Positions 12,301 to 22,477 of a stretch of DNA of 64,000 bases are shown piece by piece. The position numbers and the translations under genes were made by a program. This DNA comes from Planococcus citri (lineage: Eukaryota; Arthropoda; Insecta; Hemiptera; Pseudococcidae). The stretch covers positions 10,868,001 to 10,932,000 of the forward strand of contig NC_088677.1 in assembly GCF_950023065.1 (NCBI RefSeq), in the 5' to 3' direction. Position 1 is the stretch's first letter. Each line of letters begins with the position of its first letter. Below the pieces are notes generated by a model, which was not told the DNA's origin, ran no database searches, and was given only the letters and a program-made list of their open reading frames with translations.

Positions 12301-15300
12301 AAATAACTTTATTTCGAAAATCGTGAAAATGGGGGGAGGGGCTGAGGGGCTCTGGAGAGGGGTAGGTGAGTGTAGCTGAAAATCTGAGGTCATATTCGTG
12401 CTCAGCGGTATCGAATCATATTGAAAACGACACCAATGTCATCAAATTAACTTTATTTCGAAAATCATGAATATTGAGGGGGCTGAGGGGCTCTGGAGGG
12501 GTCTAGGCCAGTGCAGCAGAAAATCTGAGGTCATATTCGTACTCAGCGGTATCGAATCATTTGAAAACGATACCCTACTCATTGATAGTTATTTTTCTCA
12601 AACTTCCCATTTCACCCCCCCCCCCTACGATACTTTATTCAAAGTTTAAGTTTTCACCACGGCGCACCAAAGCAAAAATCTCTAATATAGTATGTGATGT
12701 TTGGGGGCCAAAAATACATCCAAAAAACGTGTTTCCAAAATTGTACCTCGCAATCTTGATTGTTAATAGGCATAAAAAAATGAAAAAAACGCCATTTCGA
12801 GGGGCAAATATGAGGGGAGGGGGTTGAAAATTTTTGTGGGGATACCTATCAAGGATATACATAACTTCTAGAAAAATTTTCAAAATCGGTTGAAATGGAG
12901 CTGAGAAAAGTGTTATTGAAATTTCAAAAAAGGGGGGTTCCACAAAAAGGGGAGGTGGTGTGGATCTGAAATTTTTCACGGTGTAGTTTCTCGATGGTAC
13001 CCACTCTCAATGCTGATATCAACCCGAACGCTCTCGGGTCCCATTTCACCCCTCCTATGCGCCGATAGCTCTTTTGTGTTTTTTAGAAAACCCCTCACAT
13101 TTGAATGGTTCCTGCTCCACCCCCCTTGGGGGTAGAAGTGAAGTTGATGTATCATTAGATCGGAAATTTGACGTAGATTTTTGTATTTAACCTCATTTTT
13201 CGCTAAAATGCAATGCGGGGGAGAAAATTGCAAAAAACTTGTTTTAGGGGGCTTAGATCCACAATAGGGGAGAACGCTCACCAGGGACGACCGGGGACTC
13301 ATCGGATTCGTGTTCAGCACAAAAAAATGGACCAGTATAACAAAATTCAGCTTTCTACCGCACTTTTCCCAATGGAATGCTATTTTTCCTGGACTATTGT
13401 TCAGTATTTTCAATGAAATTTGCCTCAAGATCGCTTCCGTTTTGGTACAACCAACACCATACAGAAACAATCATTCTCAGTGTTTATATAATCATGATAA
13501 GTACAAATGGAATAATAAATTGACCTGAAAAGGTCGTATAGATTGCACTTTATTGAGATTTTCGTTTTGCTCGCAAAATTTTTAGGTTGCATGTCGCATG
13601 GCACAACAGACTGAAAAAACTTGAGAAATTGATAGAGTGATACTCGGATAGATCAGGGTTAGGTGAGGTAGATGAGAAAGACTATCTGGTGGGTTTATAA
13701 TAATACTTTCTACCTGCTAATTTTCTGAGAAATATCCCTAAAGAGATATTTTCCTACACCATGCTAGCTCAATAGGTGCTTGTACGGATCAATACGAATA
13801 CCCTTTATACACATACAATTTCTTATTAACGTGTAGAAATAAAACACGAGACAATTGCTTTGTACCTTGTTTTATATTACATAAGACAATTGTGGACTTG
13901 TAATAATCATGGGGTTTGAAGTCATGATTATTGTATAAATAGATATAAAATATCTAAAGCTAAACTATACTAGTAGAGAAGCGGTTTGGATAGATATAAC
14001 TCGAAAAGTAGGTTAATACTTGGTCTAGATTAAGCATATCGATTAAAGGGGATACTTCAAATTACCTTTAACTGATAGGGCGAACGCAACCCGGACTAGA
14101 TTTAGGGTACATCTCCTGCCTCAACACTGTACACGTTCCCTGTTTGTCGGTGTGCTACTAATACTAAGCACGTCGCAGGGTATTGGATTTAGATACACTT
14201 TCAATTGGGTCGCCATCCCTTAGATCCTGAACGAAAAGGGATGCTTCCAGAGCACCATTGATTAATCGACATAACGTAATCAATGTTCACATTAAAAAGA
14301 AACATATTAACCTCGCGATGGGTTATATCAAAAAGCTAGCGGATTAGATCCTTAAGGGATTAATCGGCGTGAATTACTGAGGGTAGGAACCAAACATCGA
14401 ATTAGCACTTGCAATTACCGAAACGAAGCACAGAACCATCCTTAAGGGGGCTCATACTTAGTGAGAGATTTTATGTTATTTTACATTTTTGTGCACTGCA
14501 CTGACAACCAAAAAGAACGAACACTAAGTACCGAAGTCATGAACTTATTTGACTACGGACAAGAACACCACAAAATTAGAACATTGTACCAAAAATTAAG
14601 AACATTGAGATGGTCCGTGCAAGAGATTATATAGTCGAAAGTTCAAGGAGATTTATCCGAGCTTGGAGCGACCTACGCTCGGAGATATTCGTACACGTTG
14701 CCTTGGGCTCCAGAAATGTAGGAGAAGTACGTTAAACTTCTTCGAAAGAGGGGTTACGATATAACCTCCGACGAGAGGTTATTGTACTTCCTCTCTACGG
14801 AGTTAAGGCATATCTGCTCCTTACAAAATTATTCATACAATTTTTTAGTCCAAAATTTTTACGAAATGCTCACAAAAATTTTTTTTGTCAGGTATTTAGG
14901 GAGAAAAAGTGCTACTTTTGCTCCCGCTTCTGATTTTTGAAAGTAAATACTGGCGTTTTTCCCCCTCATAACGAAAAGTAGCTTATTCAACTAGGGATCC
15001 CTAGTTGAATAAGCTACTAATTTCTATTTTGGTTTTTCCTTGCGAAATTTTAACCCACTTTGATAGGGCGCACGGTTACGTTGTCAAAATGTCATATATT
15101 CATACAATTTTTTAAGCTCAAAATTTTCATGAATTGCCCCAAAAAATTTTTATTACCATTTTCGTTTTTGTCGCGAAATTTTAACCGACTTTGATAGGTT
15201 GCATGTTCACGTTGTCGAAATGTCATATCTACATTCATGCAAATTGTGTAGCTCAAAATTTTCATGGAATGCTCAAAATTTTTTAAATTGAGATTTCTGT

Positions 15301-18300
15301 TTTTCCTGCAAAATTTTAACCCACTTTGATAGGTTACACGGTTATGCTGTCGAAATGTCATACTCGTACATTCATATAAATTTTTTAAGCTCAAAATTAT
15401 CATGAAATGCGCCAAAAAATTTTTTATTGAGATTTTCGTTTTTCTCGCTCGCGAAATTTTAACCCACTTTGATAGGTCGCACGGTTACGTTGTCGAAATG
15501 TCATACATTCATGCAATTTTTCGAGCTCAAAATTTTGATAAAATGCTCAAAAAAAATTTTTATTGAGATTTTTGTTTTTTCTCGCGAAATTTTAACCCAC
15601 TTTGATAGGTCGCACGGTCACGTTGTCAAAATGTCATCCATCCAATTTTTTTCGTGAAATGGCCCGGATGCGTAACTTTGAAAATTCACTGCGGGCCATT
15701 GTGCCGACAGTTTTTCACAATGGTGGTCTCTATTAGCGCGTGGGATAAATGGATGTAATCATTTAAGTGCGTATTTGTTTGTCTCGAAGGCCACATTGCT
15801 TCCACAAAGCCGTTTTTGTGTGAAAAAGTGCCAAAATTGGCAAAAAATTGCCTTTACATAGCTCTGGAACGCAACTGTGCCGGAGCCCACTCAAAAAAAA
15901 AAATATATCTACATATACTCAGGAGAGTGTCCTCTACCAAGTTGGAAAAAAATTTTTGTACCCGGACAACTTTAAAAAATGGGGGTTTTGAGGCTCCAGC
16001 TCCCTATTGTGCCGGCCAAAATTCCGAAATGTCCATTTTCTTGAATGTTAATGAGATACTAACAAAAAGCCTATTCTTTTTTTTGTTCCTCAAAAAAGCC
16101 AACTCTTTTTGGTTTCTAGAGCACTTTTTCGTGAGACTATCATCATTCACATTCATAATTTTGTGTTTTTCCCCTCTTGCATTGAAGGTGGAAAAGTTGA
16201 TATTCAACGGAAAATTCGTATAGGTAAGGCATTATTCCATCACAATGGTCGGATTTATATATCTACGTATGAAATAAAATTTGATCTACCATATGGCATG
16301 AACGACTGGCGCAATTAAAGCCAGATTGATGTTTCAACGTGTACCTATCTATACAATATGAAGAAGTAGAACGTCAGACGCTTAGTCATTGCAGGTGCCA
16401 ACATTGTTTGCTTTTTTCACTACTACAGCTGTTGTGTTAGCAAACGTAATTTCGTCGCTTACCACCTTCTTCCCAAAATGATAATCGCAGAAACACGATG
16501 AACATATCGCATCGTCTAGTTATTTTACACGTAATAAAATACCTACGCATTATTTTTCTTGAGAAAAAAAGAAAAAATGGGAAGACTGGGAATGTGAACT
16601 TCTGGAAAAGGGGGAAAATATGGAATCAGTTTAAAACAATTTGAATGGTTTAATTTCTGATGAAAAAAAAGAAGAGGCCGAGATTCAGTTTTTTTGAAGG
16701 GGAGTGCAAAATGGCTGAGGTGTGATTTGTGGGCCGGAGTAGAGTTGTTCGTTTTAATTCAAAATTCTGAAATGCGAACTTTTTGGTAAGTACCTATTAG
16801 CCGAGTCAAAATACGATTTGACCCAGACATAATTGCGACCAAAGGGTTTTTTTTTGCGAATATTGTCCAATGTCTAGGATGGTGTGGTGGACAACATACT
16901 AACATCCCCCGCCCCTACCCTTGGAGCTAACCACCCCACAGTGGATCAAAGCCCCCCAAAAATCAGTTTTTTGAACCAAAACTTTTGAAATGTCAACTTT
17001 TGAGTAAAATGAGCAGTGATCGTTTAATCTTCTCTCAAATATCTATCAAATGATGACCTATCAACCAACTCTCTAACCACAATGGGGGTGGTGCTACGAT
17101 CCCTCAAAGTAACGTGATTTTATTAATTTTACATTTTATGCTTTTGGACCTGGAACCTGTTCTAATCGATCAAATAAAGTCAAACTTGGGGAATGGGATT
17201 CTCTTGAGACCTAGAGTTGACCCCCTTGACACTAGATTTTTTTGAAGATGATTTTCTCAATTTTTTCTTCTTAAAAAATACAATTTTTTGCAATATTGTT
17301 TTTAAAAAAAAGGGTTTCAATTTCTCAATTTTTTTCTCAATGAAAATTTTCAAGGAAAAAGTACATATAATATAAACTTCAAAAATTTGAAACATTTTTC
17401 AAAAGTGCAGTACCTACGTAGGTCATTTAAAAACGTATTTTTCAAAATATTATTGAAACGCTGATCCTAAAAAAATTTTTGAAGAGGAGTTTTTTTTAAT
17501 CAAAAAGTTTTCCAAAAATGATAGAAAACAGATTTTCTAATAAACAATGAGTAGGAAATTTTTTTTGAGAGAAAATGTAAAGCCAATTTTTCTCATATTT
17601 AAGAATAAATTTTTAAAAATATTATTGAAAACCGGGTTGATCCTGAAAACTGTTTTTGGAAATGGAATTTTTTTTAAAAAATCAAAAAGGTTTTCAAAAA
17701 GTATAGAAAACAGATTTTCTAATAAATGAGTAGGTCAGCACAAGAATTTCAAATTTTTCGTAAACTTCAGTATTTGTAAAAAAATGTTGGAGAATTTTTC
17801 AAAATTCAGTAAATGCCATTTTTTTGTAATATAGTGGAGCAAATTTGTTTATCATAAAAGTATAAGTAGCCTATACAATCTCCAACTTGAAAAAAAAATG
17901 AAAAAAATAGCCAATTACCTACTGAACAATTTTTTTATATTTTTTTATAATTTGTTTTAGGAATAATGACTTCTGATGTTTTGGCATAATTAAAGCAAAA
18001 TGTCTGTGAAAAAAGCATTTCAAAATACTCAGCAGAACCCCAAAAATGGTTTTGGATTTTGATGACAATGGCTTAGATCAATTCAAAATCTTGAATACCT
18101 AAGTACTAGCTTATCGTTTGAAACTGGACCATTTTTTCAAAAACAGGTTGAGAAAGGTTTTCACCGGGATTGGTATAAATATATCTTCTGACATATTGGT
18201 AGATTTCATTTTTCTATCGAGTAAATACCTACACGGGTTTTAACATTTTTTCCAAGACTATAATTTTGAAAAACAGAAATTAATTGGCTAATTTTCTTTC

Positions 18301-20998
18301 AATGTTTTTTTAAAATTTCAATTTTCTGAAAAAAAAAGTTTTTTTTAGAATTTTTGAGAAAAAATCAATTGATTCTTTATTAGGTAAGTAGTTTTATTTT
18401 CTTCAATTTTTTTTCCAAAAAAAGTGTACCTACCAACGAACTTGATTTCAAACTTTTCATACATAAATTTTTTGAACTTAATTTTAAATCAAAATTCAAT
18501 TTTTTTTTAAATCTGAAATTTTGCGAGTTTTTTTATTTTTAGTGTTCAAGTGAAGTTATAAAAAATCGCGTTGTGCTTTTTTTTCAAAATCCAGTTGTGC
18601 TTTTTTTTAAAAAAATCGTGTTGTGCTTTTATTTCTAAAACTCGCATTTTCGTGCTTTTTTTTCGAAGTTCCAGTTGTGCTTTCATTTCAAAATCTCAGT
18701 ACTTTTTTTCTAAAATCGTGTTGTGCTTTTTTTTCAAAATCACGTGGTGCTTTTTTCGAAATCCCATTGTTTTTTTTCAAAAATTGCATTGTCCTTTTTT
18801 CTTGAAATCCCGTTGTGCTTTTTTTAAAAAAACTCACCATGTGCTTTTTTTCAAAATCGCGCTGTGCTTTTTTTTCCAAAATTCACGTTGTGCTTTTTTT
18901 TAAAAGTTCGCGTTATGCTTTTTTTCTAAAACTCGCGCTGTGCTTTTTTTCAAAATCACGTTGTGCTTTTTTCCAAAATCGCATTGTGCTTTTTTTTTCA
19001 AAATTGCGTTGTGTTTTTTTTTCAAAATTGCGTTGTGTTTTTTTTTCAAAATCACAATCCCAATCACTTTTTTCAAAGTTGCATTGTGCTTTATTTTTTG
19101 AAATCGGGTTGTGCTTTTTTCCAAAATTGCGTTGTGCTTTTCTTTCCAAAATCGCGTTGTGCTTTTTTTTCCAAAATTGCGTTGTGCTTTTTTTTCAAAA
19201 TCACGATCCCAATCACTTTTTTCAAAGTTGCTTTGTGCTTTTTTTCTCAAAATTGTGTTGTGCCTTTTTTTTGAAATCGGGTTGTGCTTTTTTTCCAAAA
19301 TCGCGTTGTGCTTTTCTTTCCTAAATCGCGTTGTGCTTTTCTTTCCTAAATCGCGTTGTGCTTTTCTTTCCGAAATCGTGTAGTCCCTTTTTTCAAAATC
19401 GCGTTGTTCTTTTTTTTAAAATCATGATTGCCTTCTGCTTTCAAAGTCCCAATCGCTTTTTTTCATAGTTGCGTTGTGCTTTTTTTTCAAAATTGTATTG
19501 CGATTTTTTTCAAAATCTCTTTCTATTTTTGAAATATGCGTTGTGCTTTTTTTCAAAATTGTGAGGTGCTTTTTTTCAAAATCGCAATTGGGTTGTGCTT
19601 TTCGAACTAAAGAGGCTACGCACACTGTTACAGCTGCGCTTAGTTGTTTTGTTCTTTCAATAAGCAACTCAGTAAAAATTGCAGGTACAATAATAATAAC
19701 AATATTATGGTATCGGTTTACGAGTGTAAGAACTTGAAAAGTAAATTCCAGTGCCAACATTTTACATTCGAGTGCCATCACCTGACACTCCAGTGTCATG
19801 ACCTGACACTGAGTGCCAGTGCCAGTGACACTGAGTGACAGTGCCAGTGACACTGAGTGCCAGTGCCAGTGCCAAAATCTGACACTTTAGTGTCACATTT
19901 TGGCACTTTTTCACTTACATTGCGTCTTGAGTGCCAAACGTGTCCACAGAGTTGTGGCATTCGTCTTCTATATCTGACCGCTTTCGACTTGTGAAAAGAA
20001 CCAAAACAAAACAGTGACACCTAATTTTTTTGGAAGGGTTGACATGGAATAAGCTATAGTCGTGAATTGGTGACTAACTATATAAGTAATTTCACGAGTT
20101 TTTATGCGATTCATTTCTAACTGCCGGTATGCAGGTCAATAAGTATAATGTAAAATTTTTTAACGATTTTTTTTGGCGGCGACTGAAGGGCAATATGATT
20201 TTTAAAGCTTAATGACTCTGTTAGGGTGTCACTTTTGTGTCGAGATTCGTGGCAGTAACATTATGATATGTTTTTTTTGGAGTATTTCAAACTTGTGGTT
20301 TTTCACTTTTTCGAGTAGGTATAGGTTCTTGTCCTGTAAAAACCCCACTTTTTCACACTTATTAATATTAAGAAAAGACAAATTTTTCATCTTTATCTTA
20401 TCATGCATCATTTTTTTATCCATGTACTACATACATAGCTGAAATAAAGCTGAATTGTCTATATGTAGGTAGGTACATGAATAATTTAACCTGTTCGTAA
20501 GAAATGAGAATCTTTTTTGTGGTCAAGTCTGGCAAACTGAAAAAGTTGAAGAAACCTACTTGTAAAATGAAATGAAAATGGAAAATAACTTACTGTTGCA
20601 TTCATATCAAGCATATCGACCATTGGGAAAATAGCTTTATATTTGAAACGCGAGTAGTAAGGAGATCCCTGGAAATTGTCGCCGGCGTTGAGGAAAATGG
20701 TGGGTATTTCGCCTGCCTCATTGCGTGCGACATCGGCGGCCTTTTTCATGCGCGCAAATCCTCCGTAGCATTTTTTCTGTTTGGCGTCCTCGTCTGGACA
20801 CGCTCCCGTGTCCTCGTCCATCTCTTCGAATCTGGCATGTAAGTCGTTGTTGTGCAATAATTGCAGACGAAAGTCGACAACTGGTTCGACTGGTTTGTCT
20901 GGATTGCCTGATCCGGCTGGCTTATCTGAGTCGACTGCTTCGACTGCGAGGTAGATATGTGCCGCCAAGAATAACAAATATGCTACACACAGGTTCAT
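1..20998 (-). CDS. 5'-nucleotidase/apyrase-family ecto-enzyme gene, 7 exons visible, 3' end off the window
   Basis: Spliced CDS: 20594-20998, 9405-9620, 9100-9307, 8757-8996, 4326-4498, 185-332, 1-118. All junctions are GT-AG and phases match (0,0,1,1,0,1), giving about 502 residues; the C-terminus is beyond the window. Family members hydrolyse extracellular nucleotides to nucleosides using two metal ions, usually secreted or GPI-anchored. Visible: signal peptide (1-21), first metal motif HNNDLH (D52, H54), GDN (D107), GNHEFD (N139, H140), ALGH (H243), then the C-terminal domain with NGGVR (438-442) and MPFQN (475-479). Odd points: GGDSH (264-268) where the family normally has GGHSH, NGGVR where NGGGIR is usual, and about three residues missing before GNHE. 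Introns 1, 4 and 5 (10973, 4258, 3993 bp) are full of repeats; introns 2, 3 and 6 are 66-103 bp. Family assignment is firm; substrate and activity are not. Confidence 0.9.
680..4110. repeat. Nested inverted-repeat (foldback) block with tandem core
   Basis: Lies in intron 5 of the 5'-nucleotidase gene. Arms at about 680-1240 and 1930-2470 are inverted copies (shared text: gtcgaaaaaaatcgag, gaacagctgtgcaaaatttc). Between them, 1240-1930 holds about four units of about 150 bp containing cacgggagccccccactt and tttgtgctggtttgtgctga. The block from about 1230 to 2570 is repeated in inverse orientation at about 2975-4110, so a larger palindrome centred near 2.77 kb encloses the smaller one. At 3090-3720 the arm motif is also duplicated in direct orientation. 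There is no coding potential. Boundaries are approximate. Confidence 0.8.
4326..4498 (-). CDS. 5'-nucleotidase exon 5: start of the C-terminal domain
   Basis: Encodes DEKVQAAVSEWTKRVEEEI, a charged helix, then FEEGEFESSLANLITDAFVDW, which matches the family's 'E..LGNLI.DA..' segment at the start of the nucleotide-binding domain. The acceptor TTTCGACAG and donor TGG|GTAAGT agree in phase with exon 4 (phase 1) and exon 6 (phase 0). It is isolated between a 4.3-kb and a 4.0-kb intron. Confidence 0.85.
4696..5920. mobile_element. Non-autonomous hAT-type element, 1225 bp
   Basis: The ends are CAGTGTTGG at 4696 and CCAACACTG ending at 5920. They are flanked by a perfect 8-bp duplication, TACCCTAG, at 4688-4695 and 5921-5928. 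An 8-bp duplication with CAG...CTG ends is the hAT signature. The interior is rich in gtttaaaac motifs and homopolymers and encodes no transposase. It sits in intron 4 of the 5'-nucleotidase gene. Confidence 0.85.
5980..6030. repeat. Short imperfect hairpin in intron 4
   Basis: gaattacaccaccgtgg and ccatggtggtgtaattt form a stem of about 17 bp around a short loop. The function is unknown; it may be a MITE remnant. Confidence 0.5.
6300..6890. repeat. G/C-tract minisatellite, about 4 units of roughly 140 bp
   Basis: Repeated text includes gagatgaactcgatattga, gtacaacaacgttttt and ccctccaattcatccccc. Units begin near 6368, 6509, 6648 and 6790, and poly-G runs of varying length separate them. 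It lies in intron 4 of the 5'-nucleotidase gene. Confidence 0.75.
7249..7485. mobile_element. Short TIR element (MITE), 237 bp
   Basis: Inverted ends run from TAATTGAAGGGCTA at 7249 to TAGCCCTTCAATTA ending at 7485. The inner parts also pair (gtgaaagtcgccttagtca / tgactaaggcgactttcac), giving arms of about 35 bp. No unambiguous target duplication is visible. The rest of intron 4 (7490-8750) is AT-rich and without recognisable features. Confidence 0.65.
8757..9620 (-). CDS. 5'-nucleotidase exons 2-4: rest of the catalytic domain
   Basis: Exon 2 (9405-9620) carries SPGNHEFDDGIDDFVEYL and ends ...GYLTPEAK. Exon 3 (9100-9307) carries DEIAEIQREAQRLNEEG, ALGHAGYERD and VVGGDSHTLLYT. Exon 4 (8757-8996) carries VEKVTGLYPTIVEQDG and VPVVQAYGLSKYLGKL. 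The two introns are 97 and 103 bp, with donors GTAAGA and GTATGT. The order matches the metallophosphatase domain of 5'-nucleotidases up to the inter-domain helix. The codon for the second metal-site His (GGHSH) reads GAT here, giving Asp266. No frameshift or stop is seen. Confidence 0.9.
10700..13440. mobile_element. Inner foldback element with tandem core, family shared with 29.4-31.9 kb
   Basis: Arms at about 10700-11770 and 12460-13440 are near-identical inverted copies, for example ccccggtcgtccctggtgag / ctcaccagggacgaccgggg and cccgagagcgttcgggttga / tcaacccgaacgctctcggg. The core (about 11880-12560) has five direct units of 135-150 bp, each with gaggggctctggag and gaaaacgacaccaatgtcat. 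Arm and core both align with the 29377-31888 element (gggttgatat, ggtatccccacaa, cgacaccaat), so the two are diverged members of one family. It encodes no transposase. Confidence 0.85.
13640..14830. other. Unrecognised complex-sequence island inserted in the foldback
   Basis: Unlike its neighbours, this 1.2-kb stretch is not internally repetitive and has balanced composition without poly-A/T runs. It has no long reading frame. An AATAAA occurs in gaaataaaacacgagac near 13850. It interrupts the tandem unit that resumes at about 14831. A solitary LTR or another non-autonomous insertion is possible, but I could not define TG...CA ends or a target duplication. It does not match rRNA that I can recognise. 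Confidence 0.4.
14977..15018. repeat. Perfect 42-bp palindrome
   Basis: The half-site agtagcttattcaactaggg followed by atccct continues as its exact reverse complement, with no loop. It is centred on ggatcc at 14995-15000 and sits at the right border of the unrecognised island. Confidence 0.9.
16370..17220. repeat. Inverted copy of the 28.18-29.03 kb block
   Basis: Shared text in opposite orientation includes cagacataattgcgaccaaa, attcaaaattctgaaatgcg and gcgtctgacg/cgtcagacgc. The block joins a dispersed repeat to half of the foldback MITE described at 27679-28599 (terminus tagccgagtcaaaa near 16798). The match ends near 17220. From there to 18540 the sequence is AT-rich with no feature I can name. 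Confidence 0.8.
18560..19600. repeat. Minisatellite of GTTGTGC-T(n)-CAAAATCGC units
   Basis: About 35 units of 25-30 bp with consensus gttgtgctttttttcaaaat followed by cgc. A longer periodicity of about 150 bp is superimposed: the variant cccaatcacttttttcaaag recurs at about 19050 and 19200, and a diverged form at about 19450. Open frames on both strands here are by-products of the unit length. Confidence 0.9.
19750..19960. repeat. GTGCCAGTGACACTGA simple array
   Basis: Dense short repeats of gtgccagtg and tgacactgag, with inverted versions (gacactttagtgtca) near 19885, ending in attttggcac. Possibly the interior of a small element; ends are not resolved. Confidence 0.7.
19975..20440. repeat. 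Dispersed repeat, inverse of 26.67-27.09 kb
   Basis: Matches 26665-27090 in opposite orientation over about 400 bp (shared: gtgaaaaaccacaagtttga, cattaagctttaaaaatc, aacaaaacagtgacac). Exon 1 of the 5'-nucleotidase gene and its upstream flank lie between the two copies. Confidence 0.8.
20594..20998 (-). CDS. 5'-nucleotidase exon 1: signal peptide and first metal-binding motifs
   Basis: Encodes residues 1-135. The ATG (20996-20998) sits in a good animal context (CAAAAATGA) and begins a hydrophobic secretion signal (LCVAYLLFLAAHIYLAVEA). A Pro/Asp-rich linker then leads into FRLQLLHNNDLHARFEE, the family's LLHxNDxH motif, with the DNFQGSPYY segment following. The donor is ACA|GTAAGT in phase 0. 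The exon is more GC-rich and less repetitive than its surroundings, as expected for a selected exon. Any 5' untranslated exon upstream cannot be identified. Confidence 0.9.
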
Positions 20999-22440
20999 TT
21001 TTGCAGGCAGCAGGTATTTTTTTCCTGGTGGGCTACGACTCTAGGACTACGTCTAACAACGATATAATCAGCGATTAAATACCCAAGTATATTGGGGATG
21101 TCTGTATAGGTACGTCTCTGGTACTGCTGGTGAAAGATATCTAATGGTAGGTAATACTGGTATTCCGTGTAGGAATAAAAGAAACATATGAAACTATCAA
21201 ATACGCAAGTGTTTTGAATAGTGACTGAATTCATCAATGCTTCACCTATATTATATACGTTTCCATTTGCCAGTTTGTCACCGTATAGACGTATCCGACT
21301 CGTTTTTCTAGTAGGAGAAGGTGTTGACGTGATTTCAGTGGGAAAATCGTAGGTGTGGTTAGATCTTATAAAAATTGATGGAAAAAAGTGGGGCTTTTTC
21401 GTAGAATCTTCGAAAATTGACACGTATTTCGACATTTCGTATACTTACCATATTGAAAACATATTCGCCTGAAAGAAAATTTTACTTCTTTTTGAAAAAA
21501 AATCGTGCCCGTGAGAAATCTATAGGCCAGTGACGTACATAAGGCATCTTTCTGGGGGAAGGCAAGTTCGATGAAAATCCCAACTCAAATATCCGATTTT
21601 CCCAACTTTGGTAATGACACCTAGAAGCGGACTGGCTGGCTCGGTTGAGCACCCCCCCAGCGATACACCGAATGGGGAACTCAAAATTTTATCCCCGCTT
21701 CAGAATCTTCCGCCTCCTATTTTTCTCAAGTTCAGATACTTGAATGCGAGTTGTGCAATGGATTTTTGATTTTGCCGAATAAAATGACGAGTTTTTAAAA
21801 TGAAACAGACGACGAAATGATAATTTTTGCAATAATTGGCATTAATAAGCTGGCATTAAGGGTTAATAAAAAAATCGTTATTTTCCCTTTTGAATTTTTT
21901 GTAATTTTCAAATAATATGAGATTTGTTTTAGCTTATGAAAGAGATAGAAATTGACTCGAACGAAGTGAGGGCAAAAGCTTCCAAAAATTTGTATTTCGA
22001 GAAGTAAAAAACAAAGTTTTTCAAATTTTTTTTTTTTTTTTTACTTTTTTGGCTCAAACACTTTGGAATTCGAATGATAGATTTTTAAAAATTTCAATTT
22101 TGAAAATGAAAAGCAAACAGACTCAAGCGAAGCGATGGCAAAATCTTGATTCGAAAAGTAATTTACGTTAGCCCCATATGTTAGCGCATATTTCAGCATA
22201 TTTTTTTCATTTTACTTGAGTTGACGCATATTTTTCTCACTTCTGCTAATTTTCCCAAATTTTGTCTAAAAAATCGTGTTTTTAGCCAAATTTTTGTAAA
22301 AAATGATGGCTATTGCAGTAGGCCCAACTTTGGATAAAAAGGTCGGGGGTCAAAAATTTTGATAGTTCTCGACGTTTTGAGCTCAAACTAGACGATTCCC
22401 AGTGTGTCAGTTTTTATATAGGTAGGTATTAGTATCCAGA
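20999..22440. other. 5' flank of the 5'-nucleotidase gene
   Basis: No coding sequence is recognised. It should contain the promoter or a 5' untranslated exon, but no TATA or initiator motif stands out. From 21480 onward the sequence is AT-rich. Confidence 0.4.
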
Positions 22441-22477
22441 CATGTCAACTAATGAATGGGTTAATTTTACTATACAA

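Larger units (their letters stand above)
9990..16110. repeat. Outer foldback: inverted arms with tandem units in the right half
   Basis: The left arm (about 9990-10640) is the inverse of about 15590-16110; shared text includes ggccggcaca, gggagctggagcc and ggcacaatggcccgcagtga. Left of the right arm, 15050-15640 holds about five direct units of roughly 125-140 bp (gaaattttaacccactttgatagg, cacggttacgttgtc), while the left arm has a single inverse copy at 10480-10600. A second foldback (10.7-13.4 kb) and an unrelated island (13.64-14.83 kb) lie inside. Confidence 0.8.
9621..20593 (-). other. Intron 1 of the 5'-nucleotidase gene (10,973 bp)
   Basis: Runs from donor GTAAGT (20593) to acceptor TATATTTCAG (9621). 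It contains, in order of coordinate, the 10.0-16.1 kb nested foldback, an inverted block at 16.37-17.22 kb, AT-rich sequence at 17.2-18.5 kb, a minisatellite at 18.56-19.6 kb, a GTGCCAGTGACACT array at 19.75-19.96 kb and a dispersed repeat at 19.98-20.44 kb. Relative to the family, about three residues appear to be missing across this intron, so a micro-exon may be hidden in it. Confidence 0.8.

Noticed and set aside
13740..14820. Resemblance to ribosomal RNA
   Set aside because: The complex composition was suggestive, but no conserved rRNA core sequence could be recognised.
15816..16223. 135-codon plus-strand open frame
   Set aside because: Lies in the foldback arm, and the inverse copy at 10 kb does not preserve it.
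18571..19383. Open frames of CFF/SKSRCAFF-type residues up to 169 codons
   Set aside because: Direct translation of a minisatellite; similar frames are open on the opposite strand.
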